Source of the DNA: Diphasiastrum complanatum
Taxonomy: Eukaryota; Streptophyta; Lycopodiopsida; Lycopodiales; Lycopodiaceae
Assembly: GCA_029204225.1 (NCBI GenBank)
Contig: CM055099.1
Location: forward strand, 60,361,919 to 60,425,918
Length of the DNA: 64,000 bases
Direction: 5' to 3'
Shown: piece by piece, positions 12,077 to 22,678 of the stretch
How positions within the stretch are numbered: position 1 is the first letter of the stretch
Layout of the letters: every line of letters begins with the position of its first letter
The notes under the pieces: model-generated
The model's input: the letters and a program-made list of their open reading frames with translations, nothing else
Database searches by the model: none
Told to the model about the DNA's origin: nothing
Position numbers and translations under genes: made by a program

Positions 12077-13590
12077 CTAGATGGCTTCATCTTGATACTC
12101 AAAAGTTCTTCTTGGAGTCCTCGGGTATTGAGCTTGCTCCTCCACTTGAGTTGACTCCAAACCATCAATGAATTGAATAAGGTTTTGATCCAAAGGTGCT
12201 TCTTCAAGTTTACAAATCTTCCACTCTTGAAAGATCACATTTCCATCATTGACAACTTCTTTGGTGGAAAACAAGTAGATTCCACAATCTCTACTTGAAG
12301 AGCAAAATACTGCCATTATTCCTATCATTGAAATAGGATAATCTTTGGTCCTTACATTGGAATGATCATGATCAAAGCATGTGGACCCAAAGATTTCCAA
12401 TACAAATGATGTTTCATCTTTTATGACACTATTCAAGCTATTACAAAAATAGTTATCCAATGAAATTGCTTTATCAACAACAAATGGAGATTTGAAAGCA
12501 TCAATTTTCATTGTCTAGTCATAAATAGTACTAAACATCATAGATCTTAAAGATAAGCAACAAGTCACTCCATGTTTACTAATACTATCCAAAAAGTATT
12601 CAAAAATAGTAGACTCTCCAATGCTCACCATCCTTGCAAGATGCACACTTGAATGGACAATTTGCATGCAATTTGATGACTCGGCCATTGTCATTGAGGA
12701 CTCCCTTGGAACTCTCATGCTTTGAGGCTGATCCTCAAGATATTCCTCCTTGTGATGCTCCTCCTCAATGCAAGCAATATCACACTTTGCCAAGATCTCC
12801 TCCTTTGCCAAGCTCATTCTTTCAAAAGCAACACTAGCTTCCAACTTAAACAATCTTCCATGTTTAAAACCCTTTGCAATGCAAACATCATTCTTCAAGA
12901 TGAAGCAAACACCATGCTTAAAGTGGACATCCAAACCACTTTCTAAGAGTAGACCAACACTAAGCATATTCTTGGTGATTGATGGTACATAAAGGACATT
13001 TTCTAGATCCATGCATTTTGAGCATTCTAGACACAAAGAGATGGTGCCAACACCATCTATCCTACACTCTTCATCATTTGCAGTAAAGACAAACTTCTTA
13101 GCAACATTGAAAGAGTGTAAGGTTGAGAAAAAGTCTTTTTCACAAGACATGTGAGAGCTAGCCCCACTGCCAATCCACCAATTGTCTCTTGAATTGCTAT
13201 TGCTTGTTGGTGAGGATGTAGATGCCATCAAGAATACATCTACTTCATCCTCCTCCTCCTCCTTTGCAAGGTTTCCTTGTTTGTCCTCCTCCACTTGTGC
13301 TCTTAGCCTCTTGTAGCATTCAGATGCATAATGCCTCTTCTTTCCACAAAAGAAGCATTTCTACTTTGACTTGTACTTTGAGCTTGATGCATCATCCTCT
13401 TCTTTAGCCTCCTTTGGATGCTTCTTCTTTCCATTGGTCTTCTTTTTGCCCTTGAATGAGAAATTGGCTTTCTCATCACCATCCTGCAAAGACAAGGAAC
13501 TCATCCTAGATTTTGCATGGAGCATCCTACAATCTTCAACCATTAATACACTGTGAAGTTTTTCTATAGTTGGCAAACACAACTACATAC
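12077..13590 (-). pseudogene. Copia gag-protease-integrase remnant
   Basis: Read on the minus strand: a gag C-terminus (13361-13582), one TAG at the junction, then an intact CCHC zinc knuckle (C-FF-C-GKKR-H-YASE-C), an acidic linker and a protease-like WWIGSGASSHM with Asp changed to Gly. The usual post-protease segment (LENVLYVPSITKNMLSVG) follows. A separate frame (12077-12511) carries an integrase C-terminal-like segment ending VIFQEW. The integrase catalytic core, RT and most of gag are missing. It belongs with the LTR at 11049-11746 and is truncated at about 13590, where the palindrome cluster starts. Some catalytic residues are lost, so it is inactive. Confidence 0.75.
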
Positions 13591-14060
13591 ATGTGTGTTT
13601 TGCCACACGATGCTGCCACGCGAACCCGATACTTAGCCAAAATTTTGACATTTTTCTTATGCGTGGCATATCCACGCTAAAACTTTTCCGAGGACCTTGC
13701 CGGTGAAATCTCGACTGGAGGAGAGGTCTGACAAAAAAATTTAATTCTGCATGGCACTGCCACGCGTGGCACTGTCACGCAAATTTTTTTTAAACTAAAA
13801 CTTAAAATCTGAGCGCCAAAATATGTCGACGTGGCACATTCACGCGTGGATGTTATTTAACCAATTTTCATGTGACATAAATTTTTTTGATTTGCCATGC
13901 GTGGCAAATTTCCAGAGAAAATTCCAGAGCGATGGCTTTTTTTATTGCACGCATGGCAAAATTTGTCAAAAAATTTGCCACGCGTGGCAATATTAAAATA
14001 CAATACTTAGAAAAAAAAATTTGAAAATTTGCCACGCGTGGCAGTGCCACGCATGGAGAA
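13591..14060. repeat. Cluster of GCCACGCGTGGC palindromes
   Basis: At least seven perfect or near-perfect copies of (T)TGCCACGCGTGGCA(A) in 470 bp of otherwise AT-rich DNA, for example 13758-13771, 13892-13907 (one change), 13975-13990 and 14030-14043, plus partial copies near 13658, 13840 and 13945. I do not recognise the family. It abuts the truncated end of a Copia element. Confidence 0.8.
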
Positions 14061-14786
14061 ATTAGTTTGTTGTAATTTTTTTTTTATCTATTATGATAGT
14101 AAGTTAATAAAAAACAGCTTTATGATTAATTTAAAAGCAAATAAGATTTTTATTTCTATTTTGAATAGGTGTATACTTATAATAAAATGTGGACTAAAAA
14201 TTAAATGATCATTATCTCAAATTATTATGCTCTGACGAATTAAAGTTACTATCAGTTGAATATTACATGCTATCTTATGTATTTACAGACATTATGATGT
14301 GTTTCTATATTGAGAAAAAAATTTAATCAAAATTTGACAATTTTTTCAATATGGTATTGATGGGTAAAAATATAAGCATGAGCTTAATATGCATGTGAAA
14401 GGATGATAAGTACCTTACATTTGAGAGCCATGTGGTAGCTTGTTAAGCTAATTTGTTGATAAAAATTTGCAATGTTATACACCTTTGTGTGTTTGCAAAG
14501 ATCAATGAATAGTTGAACAATATTGTGAGAAAGTGTATTATTATCTCAAAAAAGATGTTTTTTTAATTATAATATATAAATAATCAACACATATATATTT
14601 TAATTAGTTCACACATCTATTAATATTGATAAATTTTTCTAATTCTAAGTGATTGCGAGATGCGTTTGAAATGAAACTTTAGAAATGCAACATCATAGAA
14701 AAATATAATAATTTTAATATGAAAACAATATATATTGACCACAATGGATCATTTTATGACAAAATTATTTGTGATATGTACAAAAT
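14061..14786. other. AT-rich, no recognisable gene
   Basis: Very AT-rich, with no open frame or repeat I can name. It lies 3' of the transposase pseudogene. Confidence 0.5.
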
Positions 14787-15316
14787 TTATTCATCATCGC
14801 AAGATTCAAATTCATCAGCCAATACATCTTGCAACTCATCTTCGCTAAGATGATTTTCATCATCACTATCGAAATCAAAACCTCTCAATATTGTCCTCAT
14901 GCAAAGAATCATTGTTGTCCTCTTCATCATCTGAGTTGTCGAAATCATGAGAATCAATTCTCGAGTTTTCAATATTTATAAAACTCGAAGGTATATGTAC
15001 ATCTTCATCAGATATACTTGTGTTGTCCAAATTTAGATCTTCCGTTTCATTCTCAACTTATGCATTTTCGAATACATGTCTTGAGCGTGGCTTAATTTGA
15101 ACAACATACCACCAATCTTTGTTTAGTCGATTTGCTTGAAAAAATACTCGCACATTTAGTAATGTTAGGAATAGATATTTGTTATGCTCACATTTTAATT
15201 CACAATAAATAGATGTAATGAAAAAGTAGTGTAGATGATTAATATAACAACGATCACAATTGACAAAAAGAAAAAAAATGTGTAATTCATGCACACCTGT
15301 TCACAATGACGAGGCA
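14787..15316 (-). pseudogene. CACTA-type (DUF4216) transposase, 3' part
   Basis: Minus-strand frame 15058-15294 ends VFFQANRLNKDWWYVVQIKP, typical of the end of DUF4216, the domain found with CACTA/En-Spm transposases. A TAA follows, then a highly acidic tail in the same frame, then a frameshift near 14885 into another acidic stretch (FDFDSDDENHLSEDEL...) that stops at 14787. The segment continues the 5' part at 20101-20660; the two are separated by the LTR element inserted at 15317-20100. An intron probably lies between CEQ and VFFQ, but its borders are not clear. The gene is disabled by the insertion, the stop and the frameshift. Confidence 0.7.
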
Positions 15317-15321
15317 ACACC

Positions 15322-16146
15322 TGTGCAAAAAGTACAAAAAGGACCAAGAGTGGATCCTAATCTGATCCTCAAGAGGGATTGGTTGTCAGATTACTTGATC
15401 TATCAATCTACTTCAGATTAAGATCAATCTAGATCAATTCTAGACACAAAATCCTAACAAGAACAATCATTAATTGAAGGTAAGTGTACTTTATGGTTTC
15501 ACATGTGTGAAACACTGTCTGAGTACGGACTCCAACCTGAAAATCAAGTACACATTGATAGAACCTCAAAACAATCAAAACAAATGTAGACAAATGGAGA
15601 GATTCACTCAAAATTGCTTCCAAAACCAAGATTGGTGTCTCACACTGATTATGGCCAAATGTGGCTCTATATATACAATAAGTGGGAGCTCGGGGTACTG
15701 ATCATCCCTTTGATCCCACATGTGTGAAGGTGCTTTGTCATATGATGATTCATCATGCAAAACTGACACTTGGACAAAACCTTCTATTTTGAGCACTTTT
15801 GGTCTATTTTTCTTCTATATGGAGATCTACTTGGAAATTTTCTAGAATTAAAAATTTGCCTACTTCAGCTTATTCCACAAGTGTGAGCTGTCCTCTACAC
15901 ATGGGATATGACACCTAACCAAAATATTTGGCTCATGCAATCAATAGATTGATGCCATGTGTCATATATTTAGAAAACTAGTTTTTGGCCTTTTTAGCCA
16001 CTAGAACTTGAATTAAATACAACCTATATGACTATGGTACATGACAAGTACACTATTTTCACATGCGATAACAGGCTCCACACATGTGTGTTTATCTATA
16101 TACAAGATTTTTGGCCTCTACCTAGCTTATTTTTGCATTTTTCACA
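15322..16146 (-). repeat. 3' LTR of the 15-20 kb element
   Basis: 825 bp. It contains a (T)TTCACATGTGTGAA palindrome at about 15500 and several related CACATGTG words. The partner LTR has CACACGTGTG at the same place. Confidence 0.9.
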
Positions 16147-16158
16147 CTCCTCCTCAAA
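16147..16158 (-). other. Polypurine tract
   Basis: The minus strand reads TTTTGAGGAGGAG up to the LTR, a classic Copia PPT. Confidence 0.8.
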
Positions 16159-16161
16159 AAT

Positions 16162-17664
16162 CTAGCTTGGTAAATCTAGCTTGATGGAAAACATGATGAT
16201 CTTGAACTTGACTCCATGGGCTGAATTGGTCTTTGTTGGTTCAAAAGGTGTGAAGATCATCCAATGAGCTTGATGTTGATCTAACCATATCCATGATAGT
16301 GCTTCTTTGATGTTGACATCTTTGATGAGCTTGAGAGCTTTGCACCATCCTAGCACATCCAAAATTGATTCCTTCCAATTTTCATGTAGATGCTTGACCT
16401 TGAGGCTTGCTCCTTCACATGAGATATGCTCCTCTTTCCCTTGAAATGTGAGCCACATGGGTTCAACCATGTTTCTTGAGTTTCTTTTTGGAATCACAAC
16501 TTGAGAAGGTGTCTCCTCCTCAATTCTTGGCACACTTGAACCTTGAGATGACTCCTTAAGATCCTCTTCATGATGTTCCTTCTTGATGGAAATCCGAGAC
16601 CTCCATGTCTCACAATGATCACAACAAGTATGACCATTCAATATGCACTTCCTATGATTATCAAGATTACTTATGCTAGAAACATAAGACCAAAAATCAC
16701 CACAACTTGGCATGATTTTTCCAATATTGAAATCAAAAGGTATCTCCATCTCAATAAGGCTAACTACTTGCTTATGGATATAAGTGTCCACTTTGGATGC
16801 TTCACTTATTCTCATAAGAAGTTTACAACTTGCCTTTAGGATTGAAAACATACAATTTTCATCTTTATGAATGAACACATCATTCATGATCTTATTGAAA
16901 CCAAAAGATCCTACATTATGAAGATATTTCCATTTCCTTGACTTCATAAGTAATGTAAGCTTACAAGGAAAACATATTTTGCTATCTTTTAAGGCATCAC
17001 ACTCAACTAGTATTGCCTTAATCCACCTTTGAGATACAAAAATCTCTTCAAAGCAAAATGGTTCTTCATAAGTTGACATGAGAGCATAAATGAAACTTAT
17101 TTCATTTTGTGATTGATGCTCCTTATTCCTGATTGATTTCTCTTGGATCATAACAATAAGTTTGAACTTATCTAAAGTTCCAAGCAAAATACTTTCCAAG
17201 GACATAAAATAAATCCAGGTTACTTTCATGAAAGTGACATCTATCTCTGCATCTTGAACCAAACAATGTACTTCCAAATGAAAAATTTCAAAAGATTTGA
17301 CATGTGTTGTGATGGACTCTTGAAGACAAATCTTGCAAGTCCTTGTGAGACTCCAAGCCTCATTCACCTTTCCACAAAGGAAACACCTTTCCTTGGACTT
17401 GTCCTTCTTGTATTTGCATTTTGAACTTGAAGCTCCATCCTTCACCTCGGCCCCCTTGCTTTGGTTCTCCTTGGATGGATTGGTCTTCTTTTTGTAGCAT
17501 CTTGAGAAAATATATCCTCCCTTGCCACAAAGGTTGCACTTAGGATCCTTTCTTTCCTTCAATAGGATGCCACCTATTGGTGCCATGTGAATAAAAACCT
17601 TTGATATGATTCTACAAATGTAATTTGTGACTTTCAAGAGACTAGATTTGAACATTTTCAACAA
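16162..17664 (-). CDS. 500-aa ORF of a non-autonomous Copia-like element
   Basis: A single uninterrupted 500-codon frame in the sense direction of its element, ending only a few bases from the PPT. Residues 43-56 form a CCHC-like knuckle with Tyr for His (C43, C46, Y51, C56). A second Cys cluster lies at C94, C97, C110 and C113. A Lys/Ser-rich linker separates them, as in Copia gag. Around residues 375-410 it resembles the integrase-RT linker of Copia polyproteins (Glu-rich, then VPRIEEETPSQVVIPKRNSR). I see no protease, integrase or RT active site. It may be a deletion-derived gag/linker fusion kept open by chance or by selection. No function is claimed. Confidence 0.55.
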   Translation of the reverse strand: MLKMFKSSLLKVTNYICRIISKVFIHMAPIGGILLKERKDPKCNLCGKGGYIFSRCYKKKTNPSKENQSKGAEVKDGASSSKCKYKKDKSKERCFLCGKVNEAWSLTRTCKICLQESITTHVKSFEIFHLEVHCLVQDAEIDVTFMKVTWIYFMSLESILLGTLDKFKLIVMIQEKSIRNKEHQSQNEISFIYALMSTYEEPFCFEEIFVSQRWIKAILVECDALKDSKICFPCKLTLLMKSRKWKYLHNVGSFGFNKIMNDVFIHKDENCMFSILKASCKLLMRISEASKVDTYIHKQVVSLIEMEIPFDFNIGKIMPSCGDFWSYVSSISNLDNHRKCILNGHTCCDHCETWRSRISIKKEHHEEDLKESSQGSSVPRIEEETPSQVVIPKRNSRNMVEPMWLTFQGKEEHISCEGASLKVKHLHENWKESILDVLGWCKALKLIKDVNIKEALSWIWLDQHQAHWMIFTPFEPTKTNSAHGVKFKIIMFSIKLDLPS

Positions 17665-19250
17665 TCTAGAAGGATCTACACAAGGTCTAGCTCACAAACC
17701 TAAGAATCAATCTTCACAGTAATGACTAGTCACTTGGAAACTTTGCTTTGATCACTAAGACAAAAGCACATAATCTTTGAATCAAATCACTAAAGAAATC
17801 AGATCCAATCTCCTATTGGACTCATCAAATACCAATGACTTTTTTTTTTGAAAGTTGAAATGGATATGAAAAAGATTTGACACCTAGATTTTCCTTTTCA
17901 CTTGACTAGTTTTCTCAACACTTGAGATTCTTGAACAAAAGATGGGTTTTGTTTCAAATACATGAAAATCAAACTTAATCACTTCTTTTGGACTCACTCT
18001 TGACCCAAATAATCTCACAACTTGAGATTTAGAATGAATTTGATTTGATTTGACAACAAACCATACCACCAATTTTTCACAAAGCTTAAAAATTAGACAA
18101 CTAGATATTCACAAAGATCTCAACCATGCATGAATACTCAAATATGGACTCCTCCTCATTCTAGACATCCAATGGGATCACAAATTGACCCTCACACTCT
18201 CACAAAGAAAGTTGAATAGAACTAATTTGAGTTTCATACATACTATGTCAATTTTTGCTCAACAAATTGAATTCAATCACTCCTATTGGATTCCACCAAT
18301 TACTCTACCTTTTAAGACTTGGAATGAAATTCAAAATCAAAAGTTGTGATTTTTCTCACTAAGATATTTTGCTTCAAAGAGCTAATGCCACTTAGAAAGA
18401 TTTGATCACCTAGGAGAAGACAAACTCTCCACCAATAACAACACAAAATGAGCTTCTAGATCTTGCCCTCTACAAAGGAAGGAGCTCTTAGAGAATTGGA
18501 TCTCTCTCTACACATTTGTCATAGACACCTTAATGACTCTTTTCAAACCTTATAGTCACTCAAACAAATTGAGTAGGGTTGAACAATGTGACTTGGATCT
18601 CAATCTCTTTTCTAGAACTCTCAATTTAAGCCAATCTATGTCAAATTCTACAAAAGATTTGCATAGATGCTCTATATGCACTAGAAACACTCAAAGGTTT
18701 CACTTGGAGGAAAGATCCAAATATGTTTTCTAGCAAATTGATGCTTCTAAACTTGACCCTATCACTCTTGAACAAATCTAGAGTGATGGTACAATGGATT
18801 TCAACCTCTCACCTTGCATATCACTCCTTAATCTATGATTTTTAGCAAAATCTCTCTCAACTTCAACATGCACTCAAAAAATCAGAGATGATCAATTAAT
18901 TCACCTATCTCAAGCTTAAAATTTAATTTCTTGGCTGATCTAATCCAAGAACTAATCAAGGGATTAGATTCTCTATAGAAAATGCTTGATTTTGCACCAA
19001 AAATCTCTCAAATTGGGTGTGTGAGTCAAATTGTACAAATTTTTGAATTTTCTCAGCGAAAACTGGAGCTGTACGTCCTCACACGTGTGAAAAGGGTTCC
19101 TACAGCCCACAACAAGATTTGGACCAAAAATTTTGAGGATAGCTATCAAATCCAACTCGCTACACAAAATTTGACTAGTTTCCAAAAAACTGCTAATTCT
19201 GGCTTTGATTTGGATTAACCCTATCAATTTCAACAAAACCTCTTGTACTA
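17665..19250 (-). other. Leader of the 15-20 kb element, no ORF
   Basis: 1.6 kb between PBS and ORF with stops in all frames. In autonomous Copia elements this position holds the start of gag, which I cannot find here. Confidence 0.6.
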
Positions 19251-19263
19251 GGCTCTGATACCA
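19251..19263 (-). other. Primer-binding site (initiator-Met tRNA type)
   Basis: The minus strand reads TGGTATCAGAGCC, directly adjoining the LTR with no spacer. Confidence 0.9.
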
Positions 19264-20095
19264 TGTGCAAAAAGTACAAAAAGGACCAACAGTGGATCCT
19301 AATCTGATCCTCAAGAGGGATTGGTTGTCAGATTACTTGATCTATCAATCTACTTCAGATTAAGATCAATCTAGATCAATTCTAGACACAAAATCCTAAC
19401 AAGAACAATCATTAATTGAAGGTAAGTGTACTTTATGGTTTCACACGTGTGAAACACTGTCTGAGTACGGACTTCAACCTGAAAATAAAGTACACATTGA
19501 TAGAACCTCAAAACAATCAAAACAAATGTAGACAAATGGAGAGATTCACTCAAAATTGCTTCCAAAACCAAGATTGGTGTCTCACACTGATTATGGCCAA
19601 ATGTGGCTCTATATATACAATAAGTGGGAGCTCGTGGTACTGATCATCCCTTTGATCCCACATGTGTGAAGGTGCTTTGCCATATGATGATTCATCATGC
19701 AAAACTGACACTTGGACAAAACTTTCTATTTTGAGCACTTTTGGTCTATTTTCCTTCTATATGGAGATCTACTTGGAAATCTTCTAGAATTCAAAATTTG
19801 CCTACTTCAGCTTATTCCACACGTGTGAGCTGTCTTCTACACATGGGATATGACACCTAACCAAAATATTTGGCTCATGCAATCAATAGATTGATGCCAT
19901 ATGTCATATATCTAGAAAACTAGTTTTTGGCCTTTTTAGCCACTAGAACTTGAATTAAATCATATGTACAACCTATATGATTATGGTACATGACAAGTAC
20001 ACTATTTTCACATGTGGAAACAGGCTCCACACATGTGTGTTTATCTATATACAAGATTTTTGGCCTCTACCAAGCTTATTTTTGCATTTTTCACA
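19264..20095 (-). repeat. 5' LTR of the 15-20 kb element
   Basis: 832 bp, nearly identical to 15322-16146. It has intact TTTCACACGTGTGAAA at about 19439-19454 and CCACACGTGTGAGC near 19818. Confidence 0.9.
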
Positions 20096-20100
20096 ACACC

Positions 20101-20660
20101 AATGTGTCTGAAAAGTCCATGCTTAATGTCTTGGTTGAATCGATAGCAAAAAATCCACTACAATCTTTTTTTACAGTTGCATTTGATCCTCTATAGTTGA
20201 TTTTGAACCATTTCACGTCAAACAACAAATATTTACCCATTTCACCAAACACCTCATATATGGCTTGTATGGTTCCTACATACTCAAGCTCTCCAGAAAT
20301 TGGACTTTGATCTCGAACACTACTCTGACCTTCTTGATGGAAGGATGCCATCACACCACAATCATAAGTTCGTCGTTTCATATCAATTGATTCAATGTGA
20401 TGACGACCATATGCCCACATTGCACTATACTTTCGATACTGTCACATGTTGATTATAATTAAAACAATAATCAATCATCGTACAAATTAAAATTGTTCAC
20501 TTAGAAAAAAAATAGAGTTATAGACAAACCTTCCAATCACATCCTCTTGCAAATTCCCATTCTGTGTCAGATATGAATTGTCCCTTTGATCTTGCTTGCT
20601 GGAGTGTATCAACCATCTAGTCTATAGTGGATTGGTTGGGCAATGGCTCAAGATCATGTG
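20101..20660 (-). pseudogene. CACTA-type (DUF4216) transposase, 5' part
   Basis: On the minus strand an exon near 20535-20620 encodes a segment with KGQFISDTEWEFARGCDWK and stops at a GT donor (GTTTGTC). The next exon, 20096-20440, opens after CAG with YRKYSAMWAYGRHH and carries the DUF4216 signature. That signature is a YDCGVMASF block, LEYVGTIQAIYEVF, then LLFDVKWFK and FFAIDSTKT. The family accompanies the TNP2-type transposase of CACTA elements. The frame runs into the LTR insertion at 20100 and continues at 15316. A stop upstream (near 20615) and the insertion make it a pseudogene. Confidence 0.7.
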
Positions 20661-20808
20661 AAGGTGTAGCTTGACCTCTACGCCTATTGCGTCGGTGTCG
20701 ATTTCTAGTCAATACTCTTTTTTTTTCTTCTTTTTCATATAATTCCAACCATTTATCCATTACTCCTGAATTATATAGCATGAAGGTTGAATTTTTTTCG
20801 AGATTCGA

Positions 20809-20965
<157 letters not shown>

Positions 20966-21256
20966 TTTGCATTTTATATTTGCTTTCCATTTGCTTCTTC
21001 TCTCTACTTGCATGTTGTTAATGATTTCTAAGATAGTAGAGAGGATAGGATGTAAGCACCTCCCCCATTGTAATCTATTCTTCCTTCTCATGCTTGTGGT
21101 TAAAGCAGGGTGGATAGTTAGATGTGGTTAGTAAGGTGTGGTTATAGAGTAGGATTTGCAAGCTAACTTCGCAAGGGAAGCACTATTCCCTTGGGAACGA
21201 ATCTATGCGTGATAGGTGAACCAAGGCTGCTACAAAAGCAGAAAATGCTAATCTAT

Positions 21257-21275
21257 TCCCCGACAATGGCACCAA
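21257..21275 (-). other. Primer-binding site, tRNA-Asp type
   Basis: The minus strand reads TGGTGCCATTGTCGGGGAA, 5 nt from the LTR-like right arm. It is three transitions from the TGGCGCCGTTGCCGGGGA site that many plant Gypsy elements use for tRNA-Asp. Confidence 0.6.
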
Positions 21276-21545
21276 AAATTGTAGTGGCCTTGCTTCACCT
21301 GTCACGCATAGATTCGTTCCCAAGGGAATGGTACCTCCCTTGCAAAGTTAGCTTGCAAATCCTACTCTAACCACACCTAACTAACCACATCTAGCTATCC
21401 ACCCTACTTTAACCACAAGCATGAGAAGGAAGAATAGATTACAATGGGGGAGGTGATTACATCCTATCCTCTCTACTCTCTTAGAAATCATTAACAACAT
21501 GCAAGTAGAGAGAAGAAGCAAATGGAAAGCAAATATAAAATGCAA

Positions 21546-21548
<3 letters not shown>

Positions 21549-21586
<38 letters not shown>

Positions 21587-21596
21587 GGGGGGGGGG
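21549..21596. repeat. (GT)n(GA)n(G)n compound microsatellite
   Basis: GT about 21550-21576, GA to 21586, then 11 G. It occupies the position of the (CT)n tract of the opposite inverted arm. Confidence 0.9.
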
Positions 21597-21763
21597 AAGG
21601 AAGCAAGGATGTTCGAATCTCATTTGGGCATAATCTCCTCCTCCTATTGAACTTACAATGGCAAGGATCCTAATCCAAGCCTCCTAAACTAACACAACAT
21701 GAATCTAATGTTTCTTTAAGAAAGCACAAGGGCATTCACATGATTCAATGTCGGTATTAACTA

Positions 21764-22330
21764 TCAGGCTGGTGCTTTGTCCCTGACATCTTCAACAACT
21801 CCCTCTCGGAATATCGCCTTCCTTTTTTTCTTATGTCGAGTGACCACTTGTATATCAGTTAATGGTGGTTCTTCCACTGTAATAGCCTGTGCAGATGCCT
21901 GTTGCTCAGGGCCATTCATTCTACCAGGGTTCTGAGGTGGATTTTGTGCAACGTGCTGATCATTGAGCCGATTATTAAGCCATGGTGGTGGTAAACCTCT
22001 TTCCAGGTTCCCGACATACTTGTGGTGACATAATACACAGTTAAAATAATGGTGACCCCTTTGACTGCAAAAATTGTAGACATCATTTGGTAAATCTGGT
22101 CGGTAATGCACTTGCCATTGAAATGGCCGTGGCTACAATAGATTATACTATTGATAAGGAGCTTGATACACTTGTGGCGGTATCAGTTGTGGTTACTGAT
22201 GCTATGCATGTGGATGCTACAACTGGGACTGTGGTTGTTGTTGTTGCATTTACAGCGCAAATGCCCCTACAGTTCGCACCGCCTGCAATTGTTGACAGTC
22301 ATTTGTCTAATGACTATATGCATTACAGAT
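21764..22330 (-). pseudogene. Retroelement gag remnant with Cys/His knuckles
   Basis: Frame 21764-22111 (minus) contains NFCSQRGHHYFNC followed by VLCHHKYVGN, then a Pro/Gln-rich stretch and a basic RHKKKRKA. Upstream in the same direction a Gln/Pro-rich stretch with TNDCQQLQA is interrupted by stops. This is like the C-terminal half of a plant Gypsy gag. No pol follows it on the 3' side. Confidence 0.45.
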
Positions 22331-22678
22331 AGCACAAAATATCAGGTCGTGTGTGTGTCAAATAAATCAAACTACCCACTAGATGTCTATACAAATAAAC
22401 ATCCACTTTCTCAGATTCATCATATGCAGTAAGCTTCATGTTGACATCCATAGGTGTATTCAAAGACTTAAAATCCTGCATATTGAACTTATAAAGCAAA
22501 TCTCGTGCATATTTGCTTTGAGAAAGACCATGTCTTCCTTTTGCCATACTTGAATGCCAAGACAGTAGTGCATCAGTCCTAGATCACTCATGTCAAAAGC
22601 ATTGGAAAGATCTGATTTGATTTCATCAATTAACCTCTCATTACTTTCTGTAATAATCAAATTATCTGTGTGGGGCAT
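22323..22678 (-). pseudogene. Copia reverse transcriptase fragment
   Basis: Two overlapping minus-strand frames (22460-22678 and 22323-22547) give the end of Copia RT in order. They are a DNLIIT segment, MSDLGLMHYCLGIQVWQ, then SQSKYARDLLYKFNMQD and YRHLVGSLIYLTHTRPDI. A frameshift lies near 22540. The catalytic YVDD has become PHTDN at the junction with the upstream gag. It is inactive. Confidence 0.8.

Larger units (their letters stand above)
15317..20100 (-). mobile_element. Complete non-autonomous Copia-like retrotransposon
   Basis: LTRs at 15322-16146 and 19264-20095 (TGTGCAAAAAG...TTTTTCACA) are flanked by the target duplication ACACC (15317-15321, 20096-20100). On the minus strand an iMet PBS directly abuts the 5' LTR (19251-19263), and a GAGGAGGAG-type purine tract abuts the 3' LTR. 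The 3.1-kb interior has one long ORF (16162-17664) with degenerate gag-like knuckles and no protease, integrase or RT active-site motif. It sits inside the DUF4216 transposase pseudogene, whose frame resumes after one ACACC copy. Nearly identical LTRs point to a recent insertion. Mobility in trans is inference. Confidence 0.9.
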
